The translations under genes and the position numbers were made by a program. Below, piece after piece: positions 29,528 through 41,500 of a stretch of DNA of 64,000 bases (the first letter of the stretch is position 1; every line of letters begins with the position of its first letter). Origin of the DNA: Kitagawia praeruptora (taxonomy: Eukaryota > Streptophyta > Magnoliopsida > Apiales > Apiaceae); assembly GCA_037693485.1 (NCBI GenBank), contig CM075346.1:57717001-57781000 (forward strand). The letters are read 5' to 3'. A model generated the notes under the pieces. It saw only the letters and a list, made by a program, of their open reading frames with translations. It did no database searches and was not told the DNA's origin.

Positions 29528-29840
29528 CTCCCTCCGTCCCAATGGGATGTTAACATTTGTTTTTTGCACGGAAACCAAGATAGTGGGTGTAATATTATTA
29601 AAATAAATGAAGTAATGAGTGTAATAGTGATTTTATTGTTAAAATAAGTTAAGTAGTGGGTGTAATAGTGATTTTATAGTTAAAATAAGTCAAGTAGTGG
29701 ATGTAATAGTGTAAAGTATTGTTAAAATAAGTAAAGTAGTGGGTGTAATAGTGTTAAAACTTACTATTTTAGGAAATGTTAACAATCTATTGGGACATCC
29801 CAAAATAGAAAGTGTTAACAATCTATTGGGACGGAGGGAG
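29528..29840. mobile_element. Stowaway-type MITE
   Basis: 313 bp. It begins CTCCCTCCGTCCCAATGGGA and ends in the reverse complement GGGACGGAGGGAG, flanked by TA on both sides (29526-29527 and 29841-29842). The interior has internal repeats of AGTAGTGGGTGTAATAGTG. Confidence 0.88.
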
Positions 29841-29868
29841 TATTACTTTTTTTTTTGAAATGTTTGTA

Positions 29869-30125
29869 CTCCCTCTCTCTAAAAACTTTTCCCATTTCCC
29901 TTGAACACGTTTGCCAACGCACACTTTTAATTATTAATATCTTTAATTTTATATTAGTTTTAAATATAAAAACTTCACTGTATTAAAGTACTCATAAATA
30001 CGAATCCAACAAGATCACTCATGACTATATTTGGTCTTATAGATTAGACGTAAATTAGTAATTTGTCTCATGTTATGACCAGTCCCGACATATCAAACGA
30101 GAGAAGCATATTGAGACGGAGGGAG
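29869..30125. mobile_element. Stowaway-type MITE
   Basis: 257 bp. It begins CTCCCTCTCTCTAAAAAC and ends GAGACGGAGGGAG, with flanking TA (29867-29868 and 30126-30127). TIRs are less perfect than in the neighbouring MITE. Confidence 0.78.
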
Positions 30126-30549
30126 TACTTTTTTTGTTTTTGTGTTAGTTTTTATTTGTTCTTTTTACATTATTTTAGACGTGTTTGTACATTTTAATTT
30201 TCTAAATTTAGCATGTCTTTTATTTACTTTAAAATAAACTATATTTTATTGTTTGTAGATTATATTTTGTTGATACTTGGTATCATTTCCAAGCATCAAA
30301 TATTTTTTTTCCTTTTCAATATCTTGATTTGCCATATATTGTTTTAAAACTTTTTTGTTTGGTTTGTAAATAAATGTTAAATTTTTTCAAAAGATTTTTT
30401 TTCTCTTGTAAATCTTTTGATATGCTTTGATTAATTAGTTTGTTTTATATATTATAGGTTGTAATTTGTGACTTATCTTTATTAATCATTTTTACTATTT
30501 ATTTTTGTTTTTTAAGTGAAACAATTATAGTGAAACCAGTCCTGAAAAT
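30126..30549. other. AT-rich intergenic DNA, nothing recognised
   Basis: T-rich stretch between a Stowaway MITE and the hAT-like element. No ORF or repeat edge was seen. Confidence 0.5.
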
Positions 30550-30800
30550 TAGGGATGGGAACGGGTCGGGTTCGGCTCGGGTTTTGCAAAATCCAAATCC
30601 AAATCCAAATATTTTCGGGTTTCGGGTTTCGGATCGTATCGGGTTTCGGATCCAAAACTCAATATCCAAATCCAAATCCGTCGGGTTTCGGATCGGATCG
30701 GGTTTTTTTCGGGTATTCAAAATTAAAAATAGTGTAAATAAGTTGCTTAACAAAAAAAATAAAAAAATTGTGCAAGTAAGTTAAAAAATACCGCTACATC

Positions 30801-33800
30801 TGTAAGAACCTCAAATTTTCGGTAGAATTAAAACTTTTTATATATTGATGAAAGAATGAACAGTGACTCCGACTACAAGGTATTAACAATAAATGTGAAT
30901 GGGTATAGATTTAAATGATTATATGTCATGAAGAATGCAATGGGTTGACAACCTAGATTAGAATAATCTATCTCCTAAGAAATAAGTTATGGCACTCCAA
31001 AGAGGAAGGAGATATTCTTGTGTCATCCAAATCAATATCTGCTGCTAGTCCAGTGATTCCGTAAAAGGGTTAAGGAATGCCCGAAAGAGAACAAGGACAT
31101 TATTATAAATATAAGGAATAAGGATGGAATAAAGAATGAATAGTGTTTTTGGTAGAAATAAGAATATTATTAGACGACGCTATATAGAAGTATTCAGAAC
31201 GGAATTCTGAGTTCGTATTCATGATCCAGGGGCGAAATAATTGTATGTAACGACATCGGATTCTGAAAAGCAGCACTTTTATTTTTCTCCGAGATTCCCT
31301 GGACACTGCTAGACTTAAGTATTTATTAAAGGGATTTAAGGAATTTAAATTCGAGAAGTATTAAGAAAGATGGGGAATGGTATTATAATTATTAAGAAGG
31401 TTTCCGGTAAAATCCTAACTAGAAACGAATGAGTTATTCCCTTGAACGATCAATCAAATTGAGCAATACCCGGATAAAAGAGCAAGCAGAGAATTAGGAT
31501 GCATACATGTGCAATTGGTGGAAAAAGAAGAACCTAAGTGGCATACTTGTAAGTCAACTACAACTAGGATGATTCTTTAACATTTAACCAAAAATGGACT
31601 TGCATGTTTATGACCATACACTTGGCAAGATCAAGGCTTAACATGTGGACCAATGGCAAGAGAACAACTCAAAAGCAAGGATGCATCCAAGTATATAGAT
31701 AAGTGTTACATGTATTATATCATTACAAAGCATAAAACAAAAGCAAAACACCAAGAACACCAAAAATGGAGCTCTCGGCCTGCCCTCTTTTTAAAAAGGA
31801 GAAGTCCAACTTCCATCCATGGTTAAATCACAAGAAAATTAAGGTGAGTCCTACATTTCATAATTAAGATGCCCTATAAATTTCATCTTCAAATTCCATG
31901 CCAATCTTGAGATATTAAATCAAGAAGGTAAGAGTGAATAGTAACTTTTCAAGAAACTAACTTGATTTCTTGGTTACTTATGGATGATCTAAGCCATGGT
32001 AAAGCCACACAAGGACAAATCAAGGTTAATTAAGGCTAGAACACACTCCAATGAAGGTAATCCATTTGAAACCCTAGCTTTGTTTTGAAGATTTAAGCAT
32101 GTTCTTGAGTGATTTAAGTTTAGCTATGTTGTTAGTGTATTATAAGCTTGATTATGTGGTGATTCTTTGATATAAAAGATATGAGGATGGTGATGGTAAA
32201 GTAGGTGTTCTTGAACAGTTGAGGATGTGTAATATGTGTATAAATTGTATGGATGCCCGGTGTGGCTTGGTTTGATTGTTAGGATTTTTGGAATGTCCGA
32301 TTTATAGCCGTCATAATGCCGGATTTTTGTTAACCTTAATAAACCGTGTTTGACAGTAACATTAACTCATTGTCCAGTTTCGTAATTTACCATGAAAAGC
32401 TAGATTATGTTATAAGCTTCGTTTTGATATAAAGTTCGTATGAAATGGACTTACGGTTTAGGAGTTATGATTAAATTCGTAAAAGTGGTTCGAAACCGTA
32501 AACAAAAGTTCGTAACTGAAATTGGAATCCCTTAACTCGAGTAATGCAGTGGTGAATATTGATAATTAAATATTAGAGGTAAAAAGGAAGGTGTGGGAGA
32601 AAACCACATGTCGAATAGATCGTTTTCCAATTTTATAAAAATGATTCGAATCAAGGTTAAACGCGAACGAACCCCTAGAAGCATGCTTGATTATAACTTT
32701 GGTTAATAACTTAGAAAATGGGCGATAAAACTCGTAGTACAATCTCGATTCGTAATTAATCGATCTTAAGACTTACATGGCCTAAGTATGTGTTAAGTGT
32801 GGGTGCAATGACGGGTTATAATAGTGAACGTATGGCGAACCGCATCGGTGGTAAAAAGAGTTACACTAAGAGGTGTATAACGAAATAATTCGAGCAACGT
32901 GTTTCGACTTAAGTAAAGTTTATATTTAACCTTGTAAAGTGTTAAGTGATTAATCCCGAATGCCTTGGCTCTTTATAGATCACCAGGCTGACCTGGGACA
33001 CGTTACCACTACCCTTACTCACACTCGATTTCCAGGCAAGTTTCAAATCCTTTTTAAAAGACTGTTGTTGTGAATATATATATGCTTTCTGTTATACATA
33101 TGCCATAGCATGCATGCCTACTTTCAAAGTCATAGTGATATACTTGTTCCCCGAATTATTGTTGGCTTATGAGCTAGATAGTTATTATATCAGTTATAAG
33201 CCGGAAATTTCTAAGACCCTTAAACGAAGGGCATCTGAACCTCATTCCTTGATTATAGACCGGGAGTCGTTATTTCTTGATATATTGACATTATTTTCAG
33301 AGGAAAATAATTAAGTAAATATTTTCCATTTATTATCTGGCGAATATTATTGAGATATTCCTTTGAGATTATTTGATAAATATTATTCGGGTTATTCATC
33401 AGATATTTAATTATTCGATGAGCATTATCTTTAATATTCATCTAAAGTCGATTTAATATTCGAATATTATTTCGAACCCTCAGTTAAGTTATTTACTTAG
33501 AGAATATTCATTCTTATTTCTTCGATAAATATTATTTTGAATATTCATTCGAGTTTATTTATTTAATGAATATTATTTTAATATTCATTCGAGCCTTATT
33601 TATTTAAATGAATATTATTTCGAATATTCATTCAATCTCTATTTATTTTATAAATATTAGTTGAAGATTGATTTGAACTCCAGTTCATCGATAAATATTA
33701 TTTTGAATATTCCCTTGAGACGATAAATATTATCTTCGACATTCATTTAAAGTCGATTCAATTATTGAACATAATTTTGAATATTCATTCGATAATCATT

Positions 33801-35628
33801 TCTTCGATAAATATTATTAAGATTGAATATTCATTAGTTATTTAATGAATATTGTCTCAGATATTCAGTCGATAGTTATTTCATCAATAAGTATCATTCT
33901 TAAGTTGAATATTCATTATTGATTCAATGAATATTATATCAAATATCCAAGGGATGTTTATTTCATCAATAAACATTATTATTTTCAAATATCCATTTAA
34001 GATTGGATTTATTTAGTGAACATTATTTTAAACATTTATTTGAGTTATTTAATTAATAAATATTATTTTGAATATTCCTTTAAAGAAGAGAGTTATTTAG
34101 TAAATAATTCTAAATATTCATTCGAGGATTACTTACGAGTAATATTATGATTTATTCATATTCCTTAGTTAATATTGAGTTAATAAATATTCTTGGAATA
34201 TTTATTTAAATTCTTTTAAGTTATTTTATAATGATTCATATTATTCAAAGATTATCTGTCACCTTCAGATATGGTGTAAAATATTTTGGAGTATTTTATG
34301 ACTATTTTTATCAAGGGGAGGTTCCCAAAACTCTATTTTCATTTAAATCTATCTTAAAGAAGATTTAAATACTCGCTCAACTTCCAAACGTATATAAGGG
34401 GACCTCACTTGAGAGATGTTATTTATTGGACTGCCCGGTCCTATACTTGCTAAACTATCTTGTCACTCACATCTTGATTCTTTCAAACATAGATATGAGT
34501 CTGTTTGGTTACCTCCTCAACGCTCGAGGGGTAAGATTGATGGAACAAGTTTATATCCATTAACAAGCATCAGCTTGGGAAATATTGGTGAAATTTTCCT
34601 TTCCAATTAGATACGACTACTTTGTGGAGTCCTATCAACAAGTACTATACTTGGGGAAAGGGGGACGAACTTTATGTTTCAGAGTTATGGATGTTATTCG
34701 AACTAGGAGACGCGTAAGTGGCCGAGTGGCGCCGGTCCAGCAATTAATGGCCCAACCGTTGGCCGGGGGGTTCCAGAGGGCGGGCGATCCGTCGGTGCTT
34801 CCTTCTACATGTAGAGAACAAATGATGGGGAGCATGACATGCGACTGATCATCGTAAATGTTGTGGCTCCTGGCGCGGCAAAGCTCCCGTATTAGTTCAT
34901 CTTCCAAATTGGGAAATTTTCTGCAACATAATCATTGTTGGCAGGTTTGAAAAGTACTTGAACTGGAATTGCAATATTCTTCCAGCAAGTTCCTCTATCA
35001 TGAAAATTTGATAATATCTTGCTTATCTTTGCCATAGTAGATATTTCTTCGGATCAATTATATTTTAAGTTACTTTGTAACTACATCTCATACCTTATAT
35101 TGGTAATACGGTCGTTAATGCATGGCATATGGTATCGAAGATATTTTGAACTGTTATATATTATTACTGTTCAGTTATATTCTTTTAGGTGGGCTATTTC
35201 TCACCCTTGCTTTATTTATTTATATCACAACAACAGCTAGATCAGATGGCCGCGCAAGGCGCACTCAGCGTAAGCAGGTGACAGCCGTCAGAGAAATGAT
35301 CGCTGAGGTCATAGCTACCATTGCTGAAGAGGCAGCTACTGGTAGACTAGTTGTTAGCATTTGAGTATCTAGTGTATTTATTATATGGCATATACAAATG
35401 GATGGCAAAGAGTTTGTAATGGTTAATTGTAATTCTTTTGGTTGTAAGAACTCAAACTTGTGATTAATAATATTGTTGGTTACTCTGATTTCATCTCTGA
35501 GACTATAACGGGTGTGTTTTATGTTGTTGTTTTGGGTCACAAGGTTGTAATTTAGATTTTGTTGGTTTTGTGGATGGATATGAGACCGTAACGACCAGAT
35601 CCCTGACCCCGGATCTGGGGGTGTTACA
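30801..35628 (+). mobile_element. solo LTR of a LARD-like retrotransposon family
   Basis: 4,828 bp starting TGTAAGAACC and ending GGGGGTGTTACA. It is flanked by a perfect 5-bp duplication ACATC (30796-30800 and 35629-35633). Both termini correspond to those of the 5.5-kb LTRs at 48145 and 59962 read on the minus strand (TGTAATAACC ... GGGGCGTTACA), so it is a divergent relative. No internal domain or second LTR lies beside it, so it arose by LTR-LTR recombination. No coding sequence was recognised. Confidence 0.88.
33300..34235. repeat. degenerate AT-rich minisatellite inside the solo LTR
   Basis: About 15-18 irregular units of roughly 50-60 bp are built around GATAAATATTATTTTGAATA followed by TTCATTCGAG-like sequence. 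A similar composition (AATATTCATTTATTAAGTAA) occurs inside the LARD LTR near 50050, supporting family relationship. Confidence 0.75.
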
Positions 35629-35716
35629 ACATCCATGACAATTTATTTTCTCGATCTTTCCATATCTTATGTCTCAAAGATATGTGTATGTATAATATGT
35701 ATTTATAATATACATT

Positions 35717-35719
<3 letters not shown>

Positions 35720-35760
<41 letters not shown>
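35720..35760. repeat. (TA)n microsatellite, left
   Basis: About 20 TA units directly before the MITE-like insert. The preceding ~38 bp (GTATGTATAATATG...) is repeated near 36223. Confidence 0.9.
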
Positions 35761-35762
<2 letters not shown>

Positions 35763-35763
35763 C

Positions 35764-36152
35764 TAAGTTCTATGGAGACCACCATTTGAGTGGAGACCGT
35801 GAAGACCATATACATTATGCACTCAAAACATTGCAAAACATATACATTTACAAAGAATGTTCAATTAACATTTTTATTTCATTCAAAATCTTAAAAATCA
35901 TATATGAATTGCAAGCAGAACATGTTTTGGAGAACAATACGTTCTGCAATATTTTGTTTGCAGAACATACATGATTTTCAAGATTTTTAATGAAATTTGC
36001 ATGTAAAACATATATGATCTTCAAGATTTTCAATGAAATTGATGATATAGTGATTTTCATAGAACATTATTTTCAATAAATAAGTTTTTGCAATGTTTTG
36101 ATTGATATTGGTCTCCGGTCTCCGATAAAAATGTTGGTCTCCATAGAACTTA
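35764..36152. mobile_element. MITE-like insert in TA repeats
   Basis: 389 bp bounded by perfect inverted repeats TAAGTTCTATGGAGACCA and TGGTCTCCATAGAACTTA. The interior has GTGGAGACC/GGTCTCC motifs and repeated ATGATTTTCAAGATTTT-like segments. No coding sequence. Superfamily unclear because the flanks are TA microsatellite. Confidence 0.7.
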
Positions 36153-36153
36153 A

Positions 36154-36155
<2 letters not shown>

Positions 36156-36213
<58 letters not shown>
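36156..36213. repeat. (TA)n microsatellite, right
   Basis: About 28 TA units after the MITE-like insert, followed by a second copy of GTGTATGTATAATATG (first copy near 35686). Confidence 0.9.
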
Positions 36214-36219
<6 letters not shown>

Positions 36220-36725
36220 GTGTATGTATAATATGTATTTATAATATACATTTATATATAATATATAATATATAAAATATAAAATATAATAAATAAAAGT
36301 CGGGTATTTTTCGGGTTTCGGGTTCGGCTCGGGTTTTGATCGGGTTTCGGGTTTCGGATCGGGTTTCATGAAATCCATATCCATATCCAAAATCTTTCGG
36401 GTTTAAAATTTAAATCCATATCCAAATCCAAAATATCGGGTTCGGATCGGATAAAAAATCGGATTTCGAATCGGGTATCCGTCGGATCGGATTTTTTTCT
36501 CATCCCTAATGAAAATAGATACATAAACAAACGCATGAGTACATATAAAAACATATAATATTATAATATAAAACGCATGAGTCATATAATATTATATGAG
36601 TTATATGAGGTTTGTAATTAGCAATGAGTGTAACTTGAATTACTTATTAACAGTACAGTTTAAAATTATTATATTAACCATGACGACAAGATGACGATCA
36701 TGAAAATTCCCTCTTACCCTAATTA

Positions 36726-37779
36726 GGGTCTTGCTCAAATGAGAACCCCCATTTATGGTGAGATATGAGATCTAATCATAACCACACGATTTTTGTATCT
36801 AAATTAAATCCTAACTTCACAATTAATATTTAAATTTTATTTTTTTATTATTCATTTAATTCAACATCATCTTCTACCATCATCTTCTTCCCCACTCCGG
36901 TCACCATCTCCGGTGACCAATTCTGGCCAACCAAGAAAATCACCGCTGATAAACAAAAAATCACCACACTTCCACCACCCCCGACCACCATGCCGCCGCC
37001 ACCATCAACAAAATCACCGGCTGTAAATAAAAATCACCGCAATCCACCACCTCCGACCACCATACTGCAGTCGCCACCACCAAATAACGAAAATCACCGC
37101 ATCCAAAACCACCACAAACCACTAAATCGTCGTCACCATCTCCGGCCACCACCAACAAATCACCGATCACAATCCAAAAATCACCACAAAATCAATAACG
37201 AAAAATATTGTAATCACCATAAATTTGGTTTGGCAATGGAACTTGGAAATTCATTTTGAACCAAAATACAGGGACGTGGTCGTGAAAGTCAACGAAATGA
37301 AAGAACAACACTTAATATGCTCTCCTATGAATCAAATTTAACTAATTCAGCTCCCTACTTCGATTAAGTTATCGAAACAATGTTCAAATTAAATATCAAA
37401 ACTCAAAATAATCATTTCTAATTATAATTTAAGGTGTGTTTTAACAACTCCGGCAACAACTTGAGTAGTTGGATCTGGACGAAGAAGAGAAAGATAGGAG
37501 AGAGAGAGAGAAAAGAGAGAAGAGAGAGAGAGAGAAAGGGAGAGAGATAGAGTCGCGGCGCGGCGGCATGGCGACATGGCATAGCGTTGCGGGGTGGGGG
37601 GTGCGGGGATGGTGCAGTGCGTGTGGGTGCAGCGCGTGTGTTGTGTGTGAATGTGTGTATATGTGTGTACTGGGTGTGTAATTTGTGTGTGGCTGAGATT
37701 GAATTTGGATATGAAAATGGAGAGCTGTGATTAGATCTCATATCTCACCTTAGGATTGGTTCTCATTTGAGCAAGACCC
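36726..37779. mobile_element. non-autonomous TIR element with GA-rich and Pro-codon-rich interior
   Basis: 1,054 bp. Both ends begin GGGTCTTGCTCAAATGAG, then after an 8-base divergent patch share GGTGAGATATGAGATCTAAT in inverted orientation. The flank is AATTA on both sides (36721-36725 and 37780-37784), a 5-bp match that does not by itself fix the superfamily. The interior has a CCACC-rich block (36890-37160), a GA microsatellite (37485-37545) and a GC-rich patch with CGGCGCGGCGGC-type sequence (37552-37575). This looks like captured 5' leader sequence, but no gene is identifiable. Confidence 0.7.
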
Positions 37780-37784
37780 AATTA

Positions 37785-38577
37785 AATATAGGATATAACG
37801 TTAAGTGAATCTAACCAGTATTTTCATAAAAGAATTAAAATTCAATAAATATTTATTATATTAAATATGTTGTTGATGGAATCGAACTCCCGACCTACTA
37901 CCATAGTATCTTTCTTACTCTTATTATATACGATATAAAATATAATAGAAAATAATTAGAAAATACATTGATTTACTGCACGTAATTGCTGTAGACGGCA
38001 CAAGTAAATAACTAGGAATATATTAAGCAAAACATAAAATAAAATTGACTTGGAATATATCATCAAAATATATTCCAAAAGGATCTAATCTTCCATCCTT
38101 CTCTCCCATTAGAGCTTAGCATACTTCATAGTTCTTATGCATGGGCATAATGGTGTGACCAGTAAAAAGTTCAAATAACAAGTCTTACAAAATTTTGTAT
38201 ACATAATTCAAACTACATTCATTCAGTTGCATAGACATCTGCACTAGGATAACCTTGGACAATCAGGAAATCGACCGCATTATGGTAATTGGGGCCCTGC
38301 TCGGACATCTGCTTTACAACTCTACCTTTAGAATAAAACAACCTTCAACCACGCATCCTCTATTCTTGCAAGCAACTGCTTCATTCACTGAGTACAGTTT
38401 TAGAGCATAAAGCTAGGAAGATACTCAATGTAGCGGGTCATGTTAAAAAGGAAGGCGTACATCTACAAGAGCCTAAAGTATAAGAAAACAATTTAGGGAA
38501 CAAGGGGAGGGAAAAAATAACTGATCCAGCTCAACAAGAATAGAGTAGCCTGTATGGATTTACTTTTCCTTCAAGAC
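37785..38577. other. POLA2 3' flank
   Basis: Downstream of the POLA2 stop codon (minus strand). Presumably contains the 3' UTR nearest the gene. No second gene was recognised. Confidence 0.4.
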
Positions 38578-41500
38578 CTATATGCGGATAATAGAAGCAG
38601 TTGCTGAGTCGGGGCTTCCGTGGTAGTTAAGCTCCACAAAGAAACCCCCTCCTTCACCTCTTGATAGTCGTCCTGGATTTATACAAAGACACTTCCTTTG
38701 CACTTCTCCTTCACTTTTACCTCCCACGGACACTACCTGAACACAAGTTAGATGATTAATATAATAAATAGATATCCTACCTAAAAAGTTTATGTAGGAA
38801 GCTGAGAAATACAAAGCTTTTACAAAAACAAGCAATGCTTTCGAGAGTTGAAATTAGCATGAAGGATTAATAAGTGGAAGCACTCTTTACCCTCACAAAA
38901 TGAGTCAAGTCTGAAGGGAGGATGAGAATATCTGGAATGGAAGAGATTTCAAGAGCTTCTGGAGCAAGTGAAAAATCCAGGGGAATGCCCTCTGCCGGTG
39001 GATATAAAGGATACAAACTGTTTCATGGTAAATGTAAAAAAGAAAACCAATCATGCCAGTTAAAACACTTGAACCTATTTGATCACAAGCAAAAGAAACA
39101 TCAGAAAAAATGTGCATATTTAAACATGCCTGCGTTGACACAAGATATGGTTTGCAAGTGTAGACATGCGATGCTTTGATCCACCAGCAGCATTTCGCGA
39201 GATCTCCTCTCCACTAAGCTGCTTAATTATATCTACAGTGCAGCAAGCTACCTTGACCTGATATGTTAAAAACAATGAATGAAATGTAGATGTTTCAGTT
39301 TCTCCTCTTTTTCCATATCGTAAAAATTAAACACAAATACAAACATTTAGCAAAATTAAAAAAAAAAACATAAAATGTAGGCACACGAGCATACGATTTG
39401 GAAAAAATTACAAGGTAGATGAACCATACCAATATACATAACTACTTATTTAAGTAATGCAACCAGATCTGGAATTCTGAACTAGTATATTTATATGCAT
39501 TGCAGAAAAAAAATTACTTTCTACTATGTTTTGTATGATGACATCAAGTTTGCATATCAGCATTCCAATTCAGCAAAGAAACTATTGTAGATCTCCAAAT
39601 GTATGTAACTAAGCTTTATATGACACACTGTCGAGATTGACTGTAATTGCATCGTGATGGCACTGGTAAAGAATACACACAGGAAAGGCCAACTTAAGAA
39701 AGTCTATGATGTAGACAGATCAATAGATTGTTTACCTCATTAGCAGAAAAAGTTCCAGGATTTGTGATACTGATTATCTGGATAATCACATGTGATATCA
39801 GTAAGCTTTTTGCCTAACTAAGGAAAATATTAGCAAGAAAATTACGAATGACATGACTCATGAGGACCTCCGATATAGCTAGAATATTATGTACCTGATC
39901 TTTAACATCAGGCAGATGGATATCGAAAGGAGGCTGCAAAGCCAAAATATAAAGTGTGAAGCATTGCTACTGAGTACTTATGCTCTAATGCTAATGGACT
40001 ATCTCAATAAAATTCAATAACTTGAGCAAAACATGTAATTAATTATACAGATCAGCCATAGTTACCTGAGGGAACACAAAATCATGATTAGCATCACGTA
40101 TCGATGGCACAAGAATCACCCTTGCTCCTGAACCCATATACTCCACATAATCTTGAATCTGGGAAGCAAAAGACAACAAAATTTTAAAATAAAATGCAAA
40201 TCAACAAAGATAAAGAATATTTCAGCAACAAACTAAAACATAATTAATACCCTTTTAAGAATCTCATGATGAAATAGTTCATCAAAGGATTGATTTACAG
40301 TTCCTTTCTTGATCTCAGGATGTTCCGAATCAATAAAGGGTCCAAGCTGCCAAAAAAACTCAAATCAGTTCAGATACAGCTTTACAATCATAATAAACGC
40401 AGAACCAGTTAAAGAGGATTATAATTCAATATAGATGTTAAGCTCATACCAGTATAAGCAACTGAGGCTGCTTTCTATGTGCATATGCAAGCAACTCAGT
40501 TAGAGGTTCAAACATTAAGTTATCAGTTGTGGTAAAAGGACCTCCTGCAATTAGCTGTTCAACAAATTACATAGATGATTAGTGGTCCCACATGTTGGAG
40601 ATGATTTTTGAGTGAGAATGATGCCTTGAGCATATAATTGGTGTAAGACTATTTTTTAAGCCGTAGTGAGTTATTTAAAAACAGATAGAATGACAAACAA
40701 TTACACAACGACTATGATTTACTCAATTTGACCAACATTACAATTAGAAGAGATGCATCTATAGCAGAAGAAAATTGGTTCTAAACTACACAAAAGCTTA
40801 AACATTGACTGCTACAGTCGCTACCTATTGTCATACGAGTCCAACTAATGTGATTTATGTTAATTGCAAAACAGATCTTGTAATCCATACAGGCCCCTAG
40901 CATATATATTCAAGAATGTGGAACAACCCATTACGAAGTATACTAAAAGTGATTTGGTAACACAAGTGCTTATGTTATGCTCCCATATCTTCTGTAATGC
41001 AACACCTGTAATACAAAACCTGACTGGTGAGCCTACCTATCAGTGGAAGCAGGGAGTTGAAGAATCTAACAAATCATCAACTAAATTTGTTCTGTGGATA
41101 TAGTTACTGTATTATATGATGTTAATTCATCTTCACACATATAAGATTAAAACTTGGGTACATAACATAAGCATTTATGTACCGCATGATTGGTTGTTCT
41201 ACATTTTTTAAAATATCAAACGTGTTAAGTGAGATTATTTTACACCACAGATTTTTGAAGAATTGCGTTAGAGGTGGTAAAATCTATTGTTCAATTGCTC
41301 TAATGTTTGATGCATTGTGCAGTATGACGATACAAAGTACCTAACTGCATCAGTCAATATTTTCTTTTACGTAGCTCGGGCCCAAGAGAGAAGTGAGAGT
41401 TCTGAACTAATTTTCTTCTATTATAAAGACTCTCTTACTCTCTTCTAGATGTAAGGACCTAGAAGTATTATCCAAATCCAACCATATAGACATGCAGAAC

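Larger units (their letters stand above)
30550..36508. mobile_element. hAT-like non-autonomous element, split by a solo LTR
   Basis: Ends are TAGGGATGGGAA (30550) and, in inverse, TTCTCATCCCTA (36497-36508), a hAT-style terminus. Flanking octamers are CTGAAAAT (30542-30549) and ATGAAAAT (36509-36516), 7/8 identical, as for a hAT 8-bp duplication. Both subterminal zones (about 30555-30720 and 36298-36490) consist of degenerate CGGGTTTCGG, ATCCAAATCC and GGATCGGATCGG repeats. Removing the 4.8-kb solo LTR leaves about 1.1 kb with no transposase. TA microsatellites and a MITE-like insert fill the rest. Confidence 0.65.

Noticed and set aside
34585..34907. Overlapping ORFs in a GC-richer patch of the solo LTR
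   Set aside because: Both strands are open for under 100 codons with no recognisable motif; treated as LTR sequence.
36990..37259. Pro/His-rich ORF
   Set aside because: Low-complexity translation of a CCACC-rich segment inside a TIR element; no domain.
40864..41103. Plus-strand ORF within POLA2 intron 8
   Set aside because: Lies wholly in an intron of the opposite-strand gene and matches nothing I know.
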